49,241 bases of DNA from Nemertoderma westbladi (taxonomy: Eukaryota; Xenacoelomorpha; Nemertodermatida; Nemertodermatidae). Shown here one piece after another: positions 1 through 14,943 of the stretch. The stretch lies in the NCBI GenBank assembly GCA_032718475.1, contig JAUCBJ010008102.1, positions 1-49,241 on the forward strand. Direction: 5' to 3'. The position numbers and the translations under genes are program-made. Numbering within the stretch: position 1 is the first letter of the stretch; each line of letters starts with the position of its first letter. The notes under the pieces were generated by a model that saw only the letters and a list, made by a program, of their open reading frames with translations, made no database searches and had not been told where the DNA came from.

Positions 1-1780
1 AAATACAACTTATATAACTTACCTTTGGTTGTAAATATAACTTATATAACTTACCTTTGGTTGTAAATATAACTTATATAACTTACCTTTGGTTGTAAAT
101 ATAACTTATATAACTTACCTTTGGTTGTAAATACAACTTAGATAACTTACCTTTGGTTGTAAATATAACTTATATAACTTACCTTTGGTTGTAAATACAA
201 CTTATATAACTTTGGTTGTAAATACAACTTATATAACTTACCTTTGGTTGTAAATACAACTTATATAACTTACATTTGGTTGTAAATACAACTTATATAA
301 CTTACCTTTGGTTGTAAATACAACTTAGATAACTTACCTTTGGTTGTAAATATAACTTATATAACTTACCTTTGGTTGTAAATACAACTTATATAACTTT
401 GGTTGTAAATACAACTTATATAACTTACCTTTGGTTGTAAATACAACTTATATAACTTACCTTTGGTTGTAAATACAACTTATATAACTTACCTTTGGTT
501 GTAAATATAACTTATATAACTTACCTTTGGTTGTAAATATAACTTATATAACTTACCTTTGGTTGTAAATACAACTCATATAACTTACCTTTGGTTGTAA
601 ATACAACTTATATAACTTACCTTTGGTTGTAAATACAACTTATATAACTTACCTTTGGTTGTAAATATAACTTATATAACTTACCTTTGGTTGTAAATAT
701 AACTTATATAACTTACCTTTGGTTGTAAATACAACTTATATAACTTACCTTTGGTTGTATATACAACTTATATAACTTACCCTTGGTTGTAAATATAACT
801 TATATAACTTACCTTTGGTTGTAAATACAACTCATATAACTTACCTTTGGTTGTAAATACAACTTATATAACTTACCTTTGGTTGTAAATACAACTTATA
901 TAACTTACCTTTGGTTGTAAATATAACTTATATAACTTACCTTTGGTTGTAAATACAACTCATATAACTTACCTTTGGTTGTAAATATAACTTATATAAC
1001 TTACCTTTGGTTGTAAATACAACTCATATAACTTACCTTTGGTTGTAAATATAACTTATATTACTTACCTTTGGTTGTAAATACAACTTATATAACTTAC
1101 CTTTGGTTGTAAATATGACTTATATAACTTACCTTTGGTTGTAAATATGACTTATATAACTTACCTTTGGTTGTAAATATAACTTATATAACTTACCTTT
1201 GGTTGTAAATACAACTCATATAACTTACCTTTGGTTGTAAATACAACTTATATAACTTACCTTTGGTTGTAAATACAACTTATATAACTTACCTTTGGTT
1301 GTAAATATAACTTATATAACTTACCTTTGGTTGTAAATATAACTTATATAACTTACCTTTGGTTGTAAATACAACTTATATAACTTACCTTTGGTTGTAA
1401 ATACAACTTATATAACTTACCTTTGGTTGTAAATACAACTCATATAACTTACCTTTGGTTGTAAATACAACTTATATAACTTACCTTTGGTTGTAAATAT
1501 AACTTATATAACTTACCTTTGGTTGTAAATATAACTTATATAACTTACCTTTGGTTGTAAATACAACTCATATAACTTACCTTTGGTTGTAAATACAACT
1601 CATATAACTTACCTTTGGTTGTAAATACAACTTATATAACTTACCTTTGGTTGTAAATATAACTTATATAACTTACCTTTGGTTGTAAATATAACTTATA
1701 TAACTTACCTTTGGTTGTAAATACAACTTATATAACTTACCTTTGGTTGTAAATATGACTTATATAACTTACCTTTGGTT

Positions 1781-2240
1781 GTAACTTGTAAATATGACTT
1801 ATATAACTTACCTTTGGTTGTAACTTGTAAATATGACTTATATAACTTACCTTTGGTTGTAAATATAACTTATATAACTTACCTTTGGTTGTAAATACAA
1901 CTCATATAACTTACCTTTGGTTGTAAATACAACTTATATAACTTACCTTTGGTTGTAAATACAACTTATATACCGGTAACTTACCTTTGGTTGTAAATAT
2001 AACTTATATAACTTACCTTTGGTTGTAAATATAACTTATATAACTTACCTTTGGTTGTAAATACAACTCATATAACTTACCTTTGGTTGTAAATATAACT
2101 TATATTACTTACCTTTGGTTGTAAATACAACTTATATAACTTACCTTTGGTTGTAAATATGACTTATATAACTTACCTTTGGTTGTAAATATGACTTATA
2201 TAACTTACCTTTGGTTGTAAATACAACTTATTGTAAATAC
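1781..2240. repeat. Higher-order repeat core, left family, copy 1
   Basis: A fixed order of variant monomers: two 39-bp units beginning GTAACTTGTA (first at 1781), then variants leading to a unit with inserted CCGGTA (ACCGGT at 1972, 191 bp later), then a TATATTACTT unit, two ATGACT units and a deletion junction ACAACTTATTGT at 2223, which is 251 bp after ACCGGT. The same order and spacings recur at about 4197 and 8101, so this is a higher-order unit rather than random monomer drift. Confidence 0.85.
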
Positions 2241-4196
2241 AACTTATATAACTTACCTTTGGTTGTAAATACAACTTATATAACTTACCTTTGATTGTAA
2301 ATACAACTTATATAACTTACCTTTGGTTGTAAATACAACTTATATAACTTACCTTTGGTTGTAAATACAACTTATATAACTTACCTTTGGTTGTAAATAC
2401 AACTTATATAACTTACCTTTGGTTGTAAATACAACTTATATAACATACCTTTGGTTGTAAATACAACTTATATAACTTACCTTTGGTTGTAAATACAACT
2501 TATATAACTTACCTTTGGTTGTAAATACAACTTAGATAACTTACCTTTGGTTGTAAATATAACTTATATAACTTACCTTTGGTTGTAAATACAACTTATA
2601 TAACTTTGGTTGTAAATACAACTTATATAACTTACCTTTGGCTGTAAATACAACTTATATAACTTACCTTTGGTTGTAAATATAACTTATATAACTTTGG
2701 TTGTAAATACAACTTATATAACTTACCTTTGGCTGTAAATGCAACTTATATAACTTACCTTTGGTTGTAAATATGACTTATATAACTTACCTTTGGTTGT
2801 AAATACAACTTATATAACTTACCTTTGGTTGTAAATATGACTTATATAACTTACCTTTGGTTGTAAATACAACTTATATAACTTACCTTTGGTTGTAAAT
2901 ATGACTTATATAACTTACCTTTGGTTGTAAATACAACTTATATAACTTACCTTTGGCTGTAAATACAACTTATATAACTTACCTTTGGTTGTAAATATGA
3001 CTTATATAACTTACCTTTGGTTGTAAATACAACTTATATAACTTACCTTTGGCTGTAAATACAACTTATATAACTTACCTTTGGTTGTAAATATAACTTA
3101 TATAACTTACCTTTGGTTGTAAATACAACTTATATAACTTTGGTTGTAAATACAACTTATATAACTTACCTTTGGTTGTAAATACAACTTATATAACTTA
3201 CATTTGGTTGTAAATACAACTTATATAACTTACCTTTGGTTGTAAATACAACTTAGATAACTTTGGTTGTAAATACAACTTATATAACTTACCTTTGGTT
3301 GTAAATACAACTTATATAACTTACATTTGGTTGTAAATACAACTTATATAACTTACCTTTGGTTGTAAATACAACTCATATAACTTACCTTTGGTTGTAA
3401 ATACAACTTATATAACTTACCTTTGGTTGTAAATACAACTTATATAACTTACCTTTGGTTGTAAATATAACTTATATAACTTACCTTTGGTTGTAAATAC
3501 AACTCATATAACTTACCTTTGGTTGTAAATATAACTTATATAACTTACCTTTGGTTGTAAATACAACTCATATAACTTACCTTTGGTTGTAAATATAACT
3601 TATATTACTTACCTTTGGTTGTAAATACAACTTATATAACTTACCTTTGGTTGTAAATATGACTTATATAACTTACCTTTGGTTGTAAATATGACTTATA
3701 TAACTTACCTTTGGTTGTAAATATAACTTATATAACTTACCTTTGGTTGTAAATACAACTCATATAACTTACCTTTGGTTGTAAATACAACTTATATAAC
3801 TTACCTTTGGTTGTAAATACAACTTATATAACTTACCTTTGGTTGTAAATATAACTTATATAACTTACCTTTGGTTGTAAATATAACTTATATAACTTAC
3901 CTTTGGTTGTAAATACAACTTATATAACTTACCTTTGGTTGTAAATACAACTTATATAACTTACCTTTGGTTGTAAATACAACTCATATAACTTACCTTT
4001 GGTTGTAAATACAACTTATATAACTTACCTTTGGTTGTAAATACAACTTATATAACTTACCTTTGGTTGTAAATATAACTTATATAACTTACCTTTGGTT
4101 GTAAATATAACTTATATAACTTACCTTTGGTTGTAAATACAACTTATATAACTTACCTTTGGTTGTAAATATGACTTATATAACTTACCTTTGGTT

Positions 4197-4656
4197 GTAA
4201 CTTGTAAATATGACTTATATAACTTACCTTTGGTTGTAACTTGTAAATATGACTTATATAACTTACCTTTGGTTGTAAATATAACTTATATAACTTACCT
4301 TTGGTTGTAAATACAACTCATATAACTTACCTTTGGTTGTAAATACAACTTATATAACTTACCTTTGGTTGTAAATACAACTTATATACCGGTAACTTAC
4401 CTTTGGTTGTAAATATAACTTATATAACTTACCTTTGGTTGTAAATATAACTTATATAACTTACCTTTGGTTGTAAATACAACTCATATAACTTACCTTT
4501 GGTTGTAAATATAACTTATATTACTTACCTTTGGTTGTAAATACAACTTATATAACTTACCTTTGGTTGTAAATATGACTTATATAACTTACCTTTGGTT
4601 GTAAATATGACTTATATAACTTACCTTTGGTTGTAAATACAACTTATTGTAAATAC
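4197..4656. repeat. Higher-order repeat core, left family, copy 2
   Basis: GTAACTTGTA at 4197, ACCGGT at 4388 (191 bp later) and ACAACTTATTGT at 4639 (251 bp after that). All three markers lie exactly 2416 bp after those of copy 1, which shows duplication of a block of about 2.4 kb. Confidence 0.85.
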
Positions 4657-5615
4657 AACTTATATAACTTACCTTTGGTTGTAAATACAACTTATATAAC
4701 TTACCTTTGATTGTAAATACAACTTATATAACTTACCTTTGGTTGTAAATACAACTTATATAACTTACCTTTGGTTGTAAATACAACTTATATAACTTAC
4801 CTTTGGTTGTAAATACAACTTATATAACTTACCTTTGGTTGTAAATACAACTTATATAACATACCTTTGGTTGTAAATACAACTTATATAACTTACCTTT
4901 GGTTGTAAATACAACTTATATAACTTACCTTTGGTTGTAAATACAACTTAGATAACTTACCTTTGGTTGTAAATATAACTTATATAACTTACCTTTGGTT
5001 GTAAATACAACTTATATAACTTTGGTTGTAAATACAACTTATATAACTTACCTTTGGCTGTAAATACAACTTATATAACTTACCTTTGGTTGTAAATATA
5101 ACTTATATAACTTTGGTTGTAAATACAACTTATATAACTTACCTTTGGCTGTAAATACAACTTATATAACTTACCTTTGGTTGTAAATATGACTTATATA
5201 ACTTACCTTTGGTTGTAAATACAACTTATATAACTTACCTTTGGTTGTAAATATGACTTATATAACTTACCTTTGGTTGTAAATACAACTTATATAACTT
5301 ACCTTTGGTTGTAAATATGACTTATATAACTTACCTTTGGTTGTAAATACAACTTATATAACTTACCTTTGGCTGTAAATACAACTTATATAACTTACCT
5401 TTGGTTGTAAATATGACTTATATAACTTACCTTTGGTTGTAAATACAACTTATATAACTTACCTTTGGCTGTAAATACAACTTATATAACTTACCTTTGG
5501 TTGTAAATATAACTTATATAACTTACCTTTGGTTGTAAATACAACTCATATAACTTACCTTTGGTTGTAAATACAACTTATATAACTTACCTTTGGTTGT
5601 AAATACAACTTATAT

Positions 5616-5884
5616 ACCGGTAACTTACCTTTGGTTGTAAATATAACTTATATAACTTACCTTTGGTTGTAAATATAACTTATATAACTTACCTTTGGTT
5701 GTAAATACAACTCATATAACTTACCTTTGGTTGTAAATATAACTTATATTACTTACCTTTGGTTGTAAATACAACTTATATAACTTACCTTTGGTTGTAA
5801 ATATGACTTATATAACTTACCTTTGGTTGTAAATATGACTTATATAACTTACCTTTGGTTGTAAATACAACTTATTGTAAATAC
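5616..5884. repeat. Higher-order repeat core, left family, partial copy 3
   Basis: ACCGGT at 5616 and ACAACTTATTGT at 5867 keep the 251-bp spacing, but the upstream pair of 39-bp GTAACTTGTA units is missing. The shift from copy 2 is 1228 bp at both markers, so only the 3' half of the core was carried over or retained. Confidence 0.8.
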
Positions 5885-8100
5885 AACTTATATAACTTAC
5901 CTTTGGTTGTAAATACAACTTATATAACTTACCTTTGATTGTAAATACAACTTATATAACTTACCTTTGGTTGTAAATACAACTTATATAACTTACCTTT
6001 GGTTGTAAATACAACTTATATAACTTACCTTTGGTTGTAAATACAACTTATATAACTTACCTTTGGTTGTAAATACAACTTATATAACATACCTTTGGTT
6101 GTAAATACAACTTATATAACTTACCTTTGGTTGTAAATACAACTTATATAACTTACCTTTGGTTGTAAATACAACTTAGATAACTTACCTTTGGTTGTAA
6201 ATATAACTTATATAACTTACCTTTGGTTGTAAATACAACTTATATAACTTTGGTTGTAAATACAACTTATATAACTTACCTTTGGCTGTAAATACAACTT
6301 ATATAACTTACCTTTGGTTGTAAATATAACTTATATAACTTTGGTTGTAAATACAACTTATATAACTTACCTTTGGCTGTAAATACAACTTATATAACTT
6401 ACCTTTGGTTGTAAATATGACTTATATAACTTACCTTTGGTTGTAAATACAACTTATATAACTTACCTTTGGTTGTAAATATGACTTATATAACTTACCT
6501 TTGGTTGTAAATACAACTTATATAACTTACCTTTGGTTGTAAATATGACTTATATAACTTACCTTTGGTTGTAAATACAACTTATATAACTTACCTTTGG
6601 CTGTAAATACAACTTATATAACTTACCTTTGGTTGTAAATATGACTTATATAACTTACCTTTGGTTGTAAATACAACTTATATAACTTACCTTTGGCTGT
6701 AAATACAACTTATATAACTTACCTTTGGTTGTAAATATAACTTATATAACTTACCTTTGGTTGTAAATACAACTTATATAACTTTGGTTGTAAATACAAC
6801 TTATATAACTTACCTTTGGTTGTAAATACAACTTATATAACTTACATTTGGTTGTAAATACAACTTATATAACTTACCTTTGGTTGTAAATACAACTTAG
6901 ATAACTTACCTTTGGTTGTAAATATAACTTATATAACTTACCTTTGGTTGTAAATACAACTTATATAACTTTGGTTGTAAATACAACTTATATAACTTAC
7001 CTTTGGTTGTAAATAGAACTTATATAACTTACCTTTGATTGTAAATACAACTTATATAACTTACCTTTGGTTGTAAATATAACTTATATAACTTACCTTT
7101 GGTTGTAAATACAACTCATATAACTTACCTTTGGTTGTAAATACAACTTATATAACTTACCTTTGGTTGTAAATACAACTTATATAACTTACCTTTGGTT
7201 GTAAATATAACTTATATAACTTACCTTTGGTTGTAAATATAACTTATATAACTTACCTTTGGTTGTAAATATAACTTATATAACTTACCTTTGGTTGTAA
7301 ATACAACTTAGATAACTTACCTTTGGTTGTAAATATAACTTATATAACTTACCTTTGGTTGTAAATATAACTTATATAACTTACCTTTGGTTGTAAATAC
7401 AACTCATATAACTTACCTTTGGTTGTAAATATAACTTATATAACTTACCTTTGGTTGTAAATACAACTCATATAACTTACCTTTGGTTGTAAATATAACT
7501 TATATTACTTACCTTTGGTTGTAAATACAACTTATATAACTTACCTTTGGTTGTAAATATGACTTATATAACTTACCTTTGGTTGTAAATATGACTTATA
7601 TAACTTACCTTTGGTTGTAAATATAACTTATATAACTTACCTTTGGTTGTAAATACAACTCATATAACTTACCTTTGGTTGTAAATACAACTTATATAAC
7701 TTACCTTTGGTTGTAAATACAACTTATATAACTTACCTTTGGTTGTAAATATAACTTATATAACTTACCTTTGGTTGTAAATATAACTTATATAACTTAC
7801 CTTTGGTTGTAAATACAACTTATATAACTTACCTTTGGTTGTAAATACAACTTATATAACTTACCTTTGGTTGTAAATACAACTCATATAACTTACCTTT
7901 GGTTGTAAATACAACTTATATATATAACTTACCTTTGGTTGTAAATACAACTTATATAACTTACCTTTGGTTGTAAATATAACTTATATAACTTACCTTT
8001 GGTTGTAAATATAACTTATATAACTTACCTTTGGTTGTAAATACAACTTATATAACTTACCTTTGGTTGTAAATATGACTTATATAACTTACCTTTGGTT

Positions 8101-8560
8101 GTAACTTGTAAATATGACTTATATAACTTACCTTTTTTTGTAACTTGTAAATATGACTTATATAACTTACCTTTGGTTGTAAATATAACTTATATAACTT
8201 ACCTTTGGTTGTAAATACAACTCATATAACTTACCTTTGGTTGTAAATACAACTTATATAACTTACCTTTGGTTGTAAATACAACTTATATACCGGTAAC
8301 TTACCTTTGGTTGTAAATATAACTTATATAACTTACCTTTGGTTGTAAATATAACTTATATAACTTACCTTTGGTTGTAAATACAACTCATATAACTTAC
8401 CTTTGGTTGTAAATATAACTTATATTACTTACCTTTGGTTGTAAATACAACTTATATAACTTACCTTTGGTTGTAAATATGACTTATATAACTTACCTTT
8501 GGTTGTAAATATGACTTATATAACTTACCTTTGGTTGTAAATACAACTTATTGTAAATAC
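8101..8560. repeat. Higher-order repeat core, left family, copy 4
   Basis: GTAACTTGTA at 8101, ACCGGT at 8292 and ACAACTTATTGT at 8543 repeat the 191 and 251 bp spacings. One unit here reads ACCTTTTTTTGTAACTTG near 8131, a private mutation of this copy. Confidence 0.85.
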
Positions 8561-11500
8561 AACTTATATAACTTACCTTTGGTTGTAAATACAACTTATA
8601 TAACTTACCTTTGATTGTAAATACAACTTATATAACTTACCTTTGGTTGTAAATACAACTTATATAACTTACCTTTGGTTGTAAATACAACTTATATAAC
8701 TTACCTTTGGTTGTAAATACAACTTATATAACTTACCTTTGGTTGTAAATACAACTTATATAACATACCTTTGGTTGTAAATACAACTTATATAACTTAC
8801 CTTTGGTTGTAAATACAACTTATATAACTTACCTTTGGTTGTAAATACAACTTAGATAAATTACCTTTGGTTGTAAATATAACTTATATAACTTACCTTT
8901 GGTTGTAAATACAACTTATATAACTTTGGTTGTAAATACAACTTATATAACTTACCTTTGGCTGTAAATACAACTTATATAACTTACCTTTGGTTGTAAA
9001 TATAACTTATATAACTTTGGTTGTAAATACAACTTATATAACTTACCTTTGGCTGTAAATACAACTTATATAACTTACCTTTGGTTGTAAATATGACTTA
9101 TATAACTTACCTTTGGTTGTAAATACAACTTATATAACTTACCTTTGGTTGTAAATATGACTTATATAACTTACCTTTGGTTGTAAATACAACTTATATA
9201 ACTTACCTTTGGTTGTAAATATGACTTATATAACTTACCTTTGGTTGTAAATACAACTTATATAACTTACCTTTGGCTGTAAATACAACTTATATAACTT
9301 ACCTTTGGTTGTAAATATGACTTATATAACTTACCTTTGGTTGTAAATACAACTTATATAACTTACCTTTGGCTGTAAATACAACTTATATAACTTACCT
9401 TTGGTTGTAAATATAACTTATATAACTTACCTTTGGTTGTAAATACAACTTATATAACTTTGGTTGTAAATACAACTTATATAACTTACCTTTGGTTGTA
9501 AATACAACTTATATAACTTACATTTGGTTGTAAATACAACTTATATAACTTACCTTTGGTTGTAAATACAACTTAGATAACTTACCTTTGGTTGTAAATA
9601 TAACTTATATAACTTACCTTTGGTTGTAAATACAACTTATATAACTTTGGTTGTAAATACAACTTATATAACTTACCTTTGGTTGTAAATAGAACTTATA
9701 TAACTTACCTTTGGTTGTAAATACAACTTATATAACTTACCTTTGGTTGTAAATATAACTTATATAACTTACCTTTGGTTGTAAATACAACTCATATAAC
9801 TTACCTTTGGTTGTAAATACAACTTATATAACTTACCTTTGGTTGTAAATACAACTTATATAACTTACCTTTGGTTGTAAATATAACTTATATAACTTAC
9901 CTTTGGTTGTAAATATAACTTATATAACTTACCTTTGGTTGTAAATATAACTTATATAACTTACCTTTGGTTGTAAATACAACTTAGATAACTTACCTTT
10001 GGTTGTAAATATAACTTATATAACTTACCTTTGGTTGTAAATACAACTTATATAACTTTGGTTGTAAATACAACTTATATAACTTACCTTTGGTTGTAAA
10101 TACAACTTATATAACTTACATTTGGTTGTAAATACAACTTATATAACTTACCTTTGGTTGTAAATACAACTTAGATAACTTACCTTTGGTTGTAAATATA
10201 ACTTATATAACTTACCTTTGGTTGTAAATACAACTTATATAACTTTGGTTGTAAATACAACTTATATAACTTACCTTTGGTTGTAAATACAACTTATATA
10301 ACTTACCTTTGGTTGTAAATACAACTTATATAACTTACCTTTGGTTGTAAATATAACTTATATAACTTACCTTTGGTTGTAAATATAACTTATATAACTT
10401 ACCTTTGGTTGTAAATACAACTCATATAACTTACCTTTGGTTGTAAATACAACTTATATAACTTACCTTTGGTTGTAAATACAACTTATATAACTTACCT
10501 TTGGTTGTAAATATAACTTATATAACTTACCTTTGGTTGTAAATATAACTTATATAACTTACCTTTGGTTGTAAATACAACTTATATAACTTACCTTTGG
10601 TTGTATATACAACTTATATAACTTACCTTTGGTTGTAAATATAACTTATATAACTTACCTTTGGTTGTAAATACAACTCATATAACTTACCTTTGGTTGT
10701 AAATACAACTTATATAACTTACCTTTGGTTGTAAATACAACTTATATAACTTACCTTTGGTTGTAAATATAACTTATATAACTTACCTTTGGTTGTAAAT
10801 ACAACTCATATAACTTACCTTTGGTTGTAAATATAACTTATATAACTTACCTTTGGTTGTAAATACAACTCATATAACTTACCTTTGGTTGTAAATATAA
10901 CTTATATTACTTACCTTTGGTTGTAAATACAACTTATATAACTTACCTTTGGTTGTAAATATGACTTATATAACTTACCTTTGGTTGTAAATATGACTTA
11001 TATAACTTACCTTTGGTTGTAAATATAACTTATATAACTTACCTTTGGTTGTAAATACAACTCATATAACTTACCTTTGGTTGTAAATACAACTTATATA
11101 ACTTACCTTTGGTTGTAAATACAACTTATATAACTTACCTTTGGTTGTAAATATAACTTATATAACTTACCTTTGGTTGTAAATATAACTTATATAACTT
11201 ACCTTTGGTTGTAAATACAACTTATATAACTTACCTTTGGTTGTAAATACAACTTATATAACTTACCTTTGGTTGTAAATACAACTCATATAACTTACCT
11301 TTGGTTGTAAATACAACTTATATAACTTACCTTTGGTTGTAAATACAACTTATATAACTTACCTTTGGTTGTAAATATAACTTATATAACTTACCTTTGG
11401 TTGTAAATATAACTTATATAACTTACCTTTGGTTGTAAATACAACTCATATAACTTACCTTTGGTTGTAAATACAACTCATATAACTTACCTTTGGTTGT

Positions 11501-11658
11501 AAATACAACTTATATAACTTACCTTTGGTTGTAAATATAACTTATATAACTTACCTTTGGTTGTAAATATAACTTATATAACTTACCTTTGGTTGTAAAT
11601 ACAACTTATATAACTTACCTTTGGTTGTAAATATGACTTATATAACTTACCTTTGGTT

Positions 11659-12184
11659 GTAACTTGTAAATATGACTTATATAACTTACCTTTGGTTGTA
11701 ACTTGTAAATATGACTTATATAACTTACCTTTGGTTGTAAATATAACTTATATAACTTACCTTTGGTTGTAAATACAACTCATATAACTTACCTTTGGTT
11801 GTAAATACAACTTATATAACTTACCTTTGGTTGTAAATACAACTTATATACCGGTAACTTACCTTTGGTTGTAAATACAACTCATATAACTTACCTTTGG
11901 TTGTAAATATAACTTATATTACTTACCTTTGGTTGTAAATACAACTTATATAACTTACCTTTGGTTGTAAATATGACTTATATAACTTACCTTTGGTTGT
12001 AAATATGACTTATATAACTTACCTTTGGTTGTAAATATGACTTATATAACTTACCTTTGGTTGTAAATACAACTTATATAACTTACCTTTGGTTGTAAAT
12101 ATAACTTATATTACTTACCTTTGGTTGTAAATACAACTTATATAACTTACCTTTGGTTGTAAATGTAAATACAACTTATAAAAC
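11659..12184. repeat. Higher-order repeat core, right family, shortened copy
   Basis: GTAACTTGTA at 11659 and ACCGGT at 11850 keep the 191-bp spacing. Downstream is the right-family marker AAATGTAAATAC with TATAAAAC at 12161, 311 bp after ACCGGT. Other right-family copies have 375 bp; the 64-bp difference equals two 32-bp monomers, and two ATAACT units found after ACCGGT elsewhere are absent here. Confidence 0.8.
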
Positions 12185-14353
12185 TTACCTTTGGTTGTAA
12201 ATACAACTTATATAACTTACCTTTGGTTGTAAATATAACTTATATTACTTACTTACCTTTGGTTGTAAATATAACTTATATAACTTTGGTTGTAAATACA
12301 ACTTATATAACTTACCTTTGGTTGTAAATACAACTTATATAACTTACCTTTGGTTGTAAATACAACTTATATAACTTTGGTTGTAAATACAACTTATATA
12401 ACTTACCTTTGGTTGTAAATACAACTTATATAACTTTGGTTGTAAATACAACTTATATAACTTACCTTTAATTGTAAATACAACTTATATAACTTACCTT
12501 TGGTTGTAAATACAACTTATATAACTTACCTTTGGTTGTAAATACAACTTATATAACTTACCTTTGGTTGTAAATATAACTTATATAACTTACCTTTGGT
12601 TGTAAATACAACTTATATAACTTACCTTTGGTTGTAAATACAACTTATATAACTTACCTTTGGTTGTAAATATAACTTATATAACTTTGGTTGTAAATAC
12701 AACTTATATAACTTACCTTTGGTTGTAAATACAACTTATATAACTTACCTTTGGTTGTAAATACAACTTATATAACTTTGGTTGTAAATACAACTTATAT
12801 AACTTACCTTTGGTTGTAAATACAACTTATATAACTTTGGTTGTAAATACAACTTATATAACTTACCTTTGGTTGTAAATATGACTTATATAACTTACCT
12901 TTGGTTGTAAATACAACTTATATAACTTACCTTTGGTTGTAAATATAACTTATATAACTTACCTTTGGTTGTAAATACAACTTATATAACTTACCTTTGG
13001 TTGTAAATACAACTTATATAACTTACCTTTGGTTGTAAATACAACTTATATAACTTACCTTTGGTTGTAAATACAACTTATATAACTTACCTTTGGTTGT
13101 AAATATAACTTATATAACTTTGGTTGTAAATACAACTTATATAACTTACCTTTGGTTGTAAATACAACTTATATAACTTACCTTTGGTTGTAAATACAAC
13201 TTATATAACTTTGGTTGTAAATACAACTTATATAACTTACCTTTGGTTGTAAATACAACTTATATAACTTTGGTTGTAAATACAACTTATATAACTTACC
13301 TTTGGTTGTAAATATGACTTATATAACTTACCTTTGGTTGTAAATACAACTTATATAACTTACCTTTGGTTGTAAATACAACTTATATAACTTACCTTTG
13401 GTTGTAAATATAACTTATATAACTTTGGTTGTAAATACAACTTATATAACTTACCTTTGGTTGTAAATACAACTTATATAACTTTGGTTGTAAATACAAC
13501 TCATATAACTTACCTTTGGTTGTAAATATAACTTATATAACTTACCTTTGGTTGTAAATACAACTCATATAACTTACCTTTGGTTGTAAATATAACTTAT
13601 ATTACTTACCTTTGGTTGTAAATACAACTTATATAACTTACCTTTGGTTGTAAATATGACTTATATAACTTACCTTTGGTTGTAAATATGACTTATATAA
13701 CTTACCTTTGGTTGTAAATATAACTTATATAACTTACCTTTGGTTGTAAATACAACTCATATAACTTACCTTTGGTTGTAAATACAACTTATATAACTTA
13801 CCTTTGGTTGTAAATACAACTTATATAACTTACCTTTGGTTGTAAATATAACTTATATAACTTACCTTTGGTTGTAAATATAACTTATATAACTTACCTT
13901 TGGTTGTAAATACAACTTATATAACTTACCTTTGGTTGTAAATACAACTTATATAACTTACCTTTGGTTGTAAATACAACTCATATAACTTACCTTTGGT
14001 TGTAAATACAACTTATATAACTTACCTTTGGTTGTAAATACAACTTATATAACTTACCTTTGGTTGTAAATATAACTTATATAACTTACCTTTGGTTGTA
14101 AATATAACTTATATAACTTACCTTTGGTTGTAAATACAACTCATATAACTTACCTTTGGTTGTAAATACAACTCATATAACTTACCTTTGGTTGTAAATA
14201 CAACTTATATAACTTACCTTTGGTTGTAAATATAACTTATATAACTTACCTTTGGTTGTAAATATAACTTATATAACTTACCTTTGGTTGTAAATACAAC
14301 TTATATAACTTACCTTTGGTTGTAAATATGACTTATATAACTTACCTTTGGTT

Positions 14354-14943
14354 GTAACTTGTAAATATGACTTATATAACTTACCTTTGGTTGTAACTTG
14401 TAAATATGACTTATATAACTTACCTTTGGTTGTAAATATAACTTATATAACTTACCTTTGGTTGTAAATACAACTCATATAACTTACCTTTGGTTGTAAA
14501 TACAACTTATATAACTTACCTTTGGTTGTAAATACAACTTATATACCGGTAACTTACCTTTGGTTGTAAATATAACTTATATAACTTACCTTTGGTTGTA
14601 AATATAACTTATATAACTTACCTTTGGTTGTAAATACAACTCATATAACTTACCTTTGGTTGTAAATATAACTTATATTACTTACCTTTGGTTGTAAATA
14701 CAACTTATATAACTTACCTTTGGTTGTAAATATGACTTATATAACTTACCTTTGGTTGTAAATATGACTTATATAACTTACCTTTGGTTGTAAATATGAC
14801 TTATATAACTTACCTTTGGTTGTAAATACAACTTATATAACTTACCTTTGGTTGTAAATATAACTTATATTACTTACCTTTGGTTGTAAATACAACTTAT
14901 ATAACTTACCTTTGGTTGTAAATGTAAATACAACTTATAAAAC
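14354..14943. repeat. Higher-order repeat core, right family
   Basis: GTAACTTGTA at 14354, ACCGGT at 14545 (191 bp) and the AAATGTAAATAC/TATAAAAC unit at 14920 (375 bp after ACCGGT). Three successive ATGACT units follow the ACCGGT block, against two in the left family. Confidence 0.85.
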
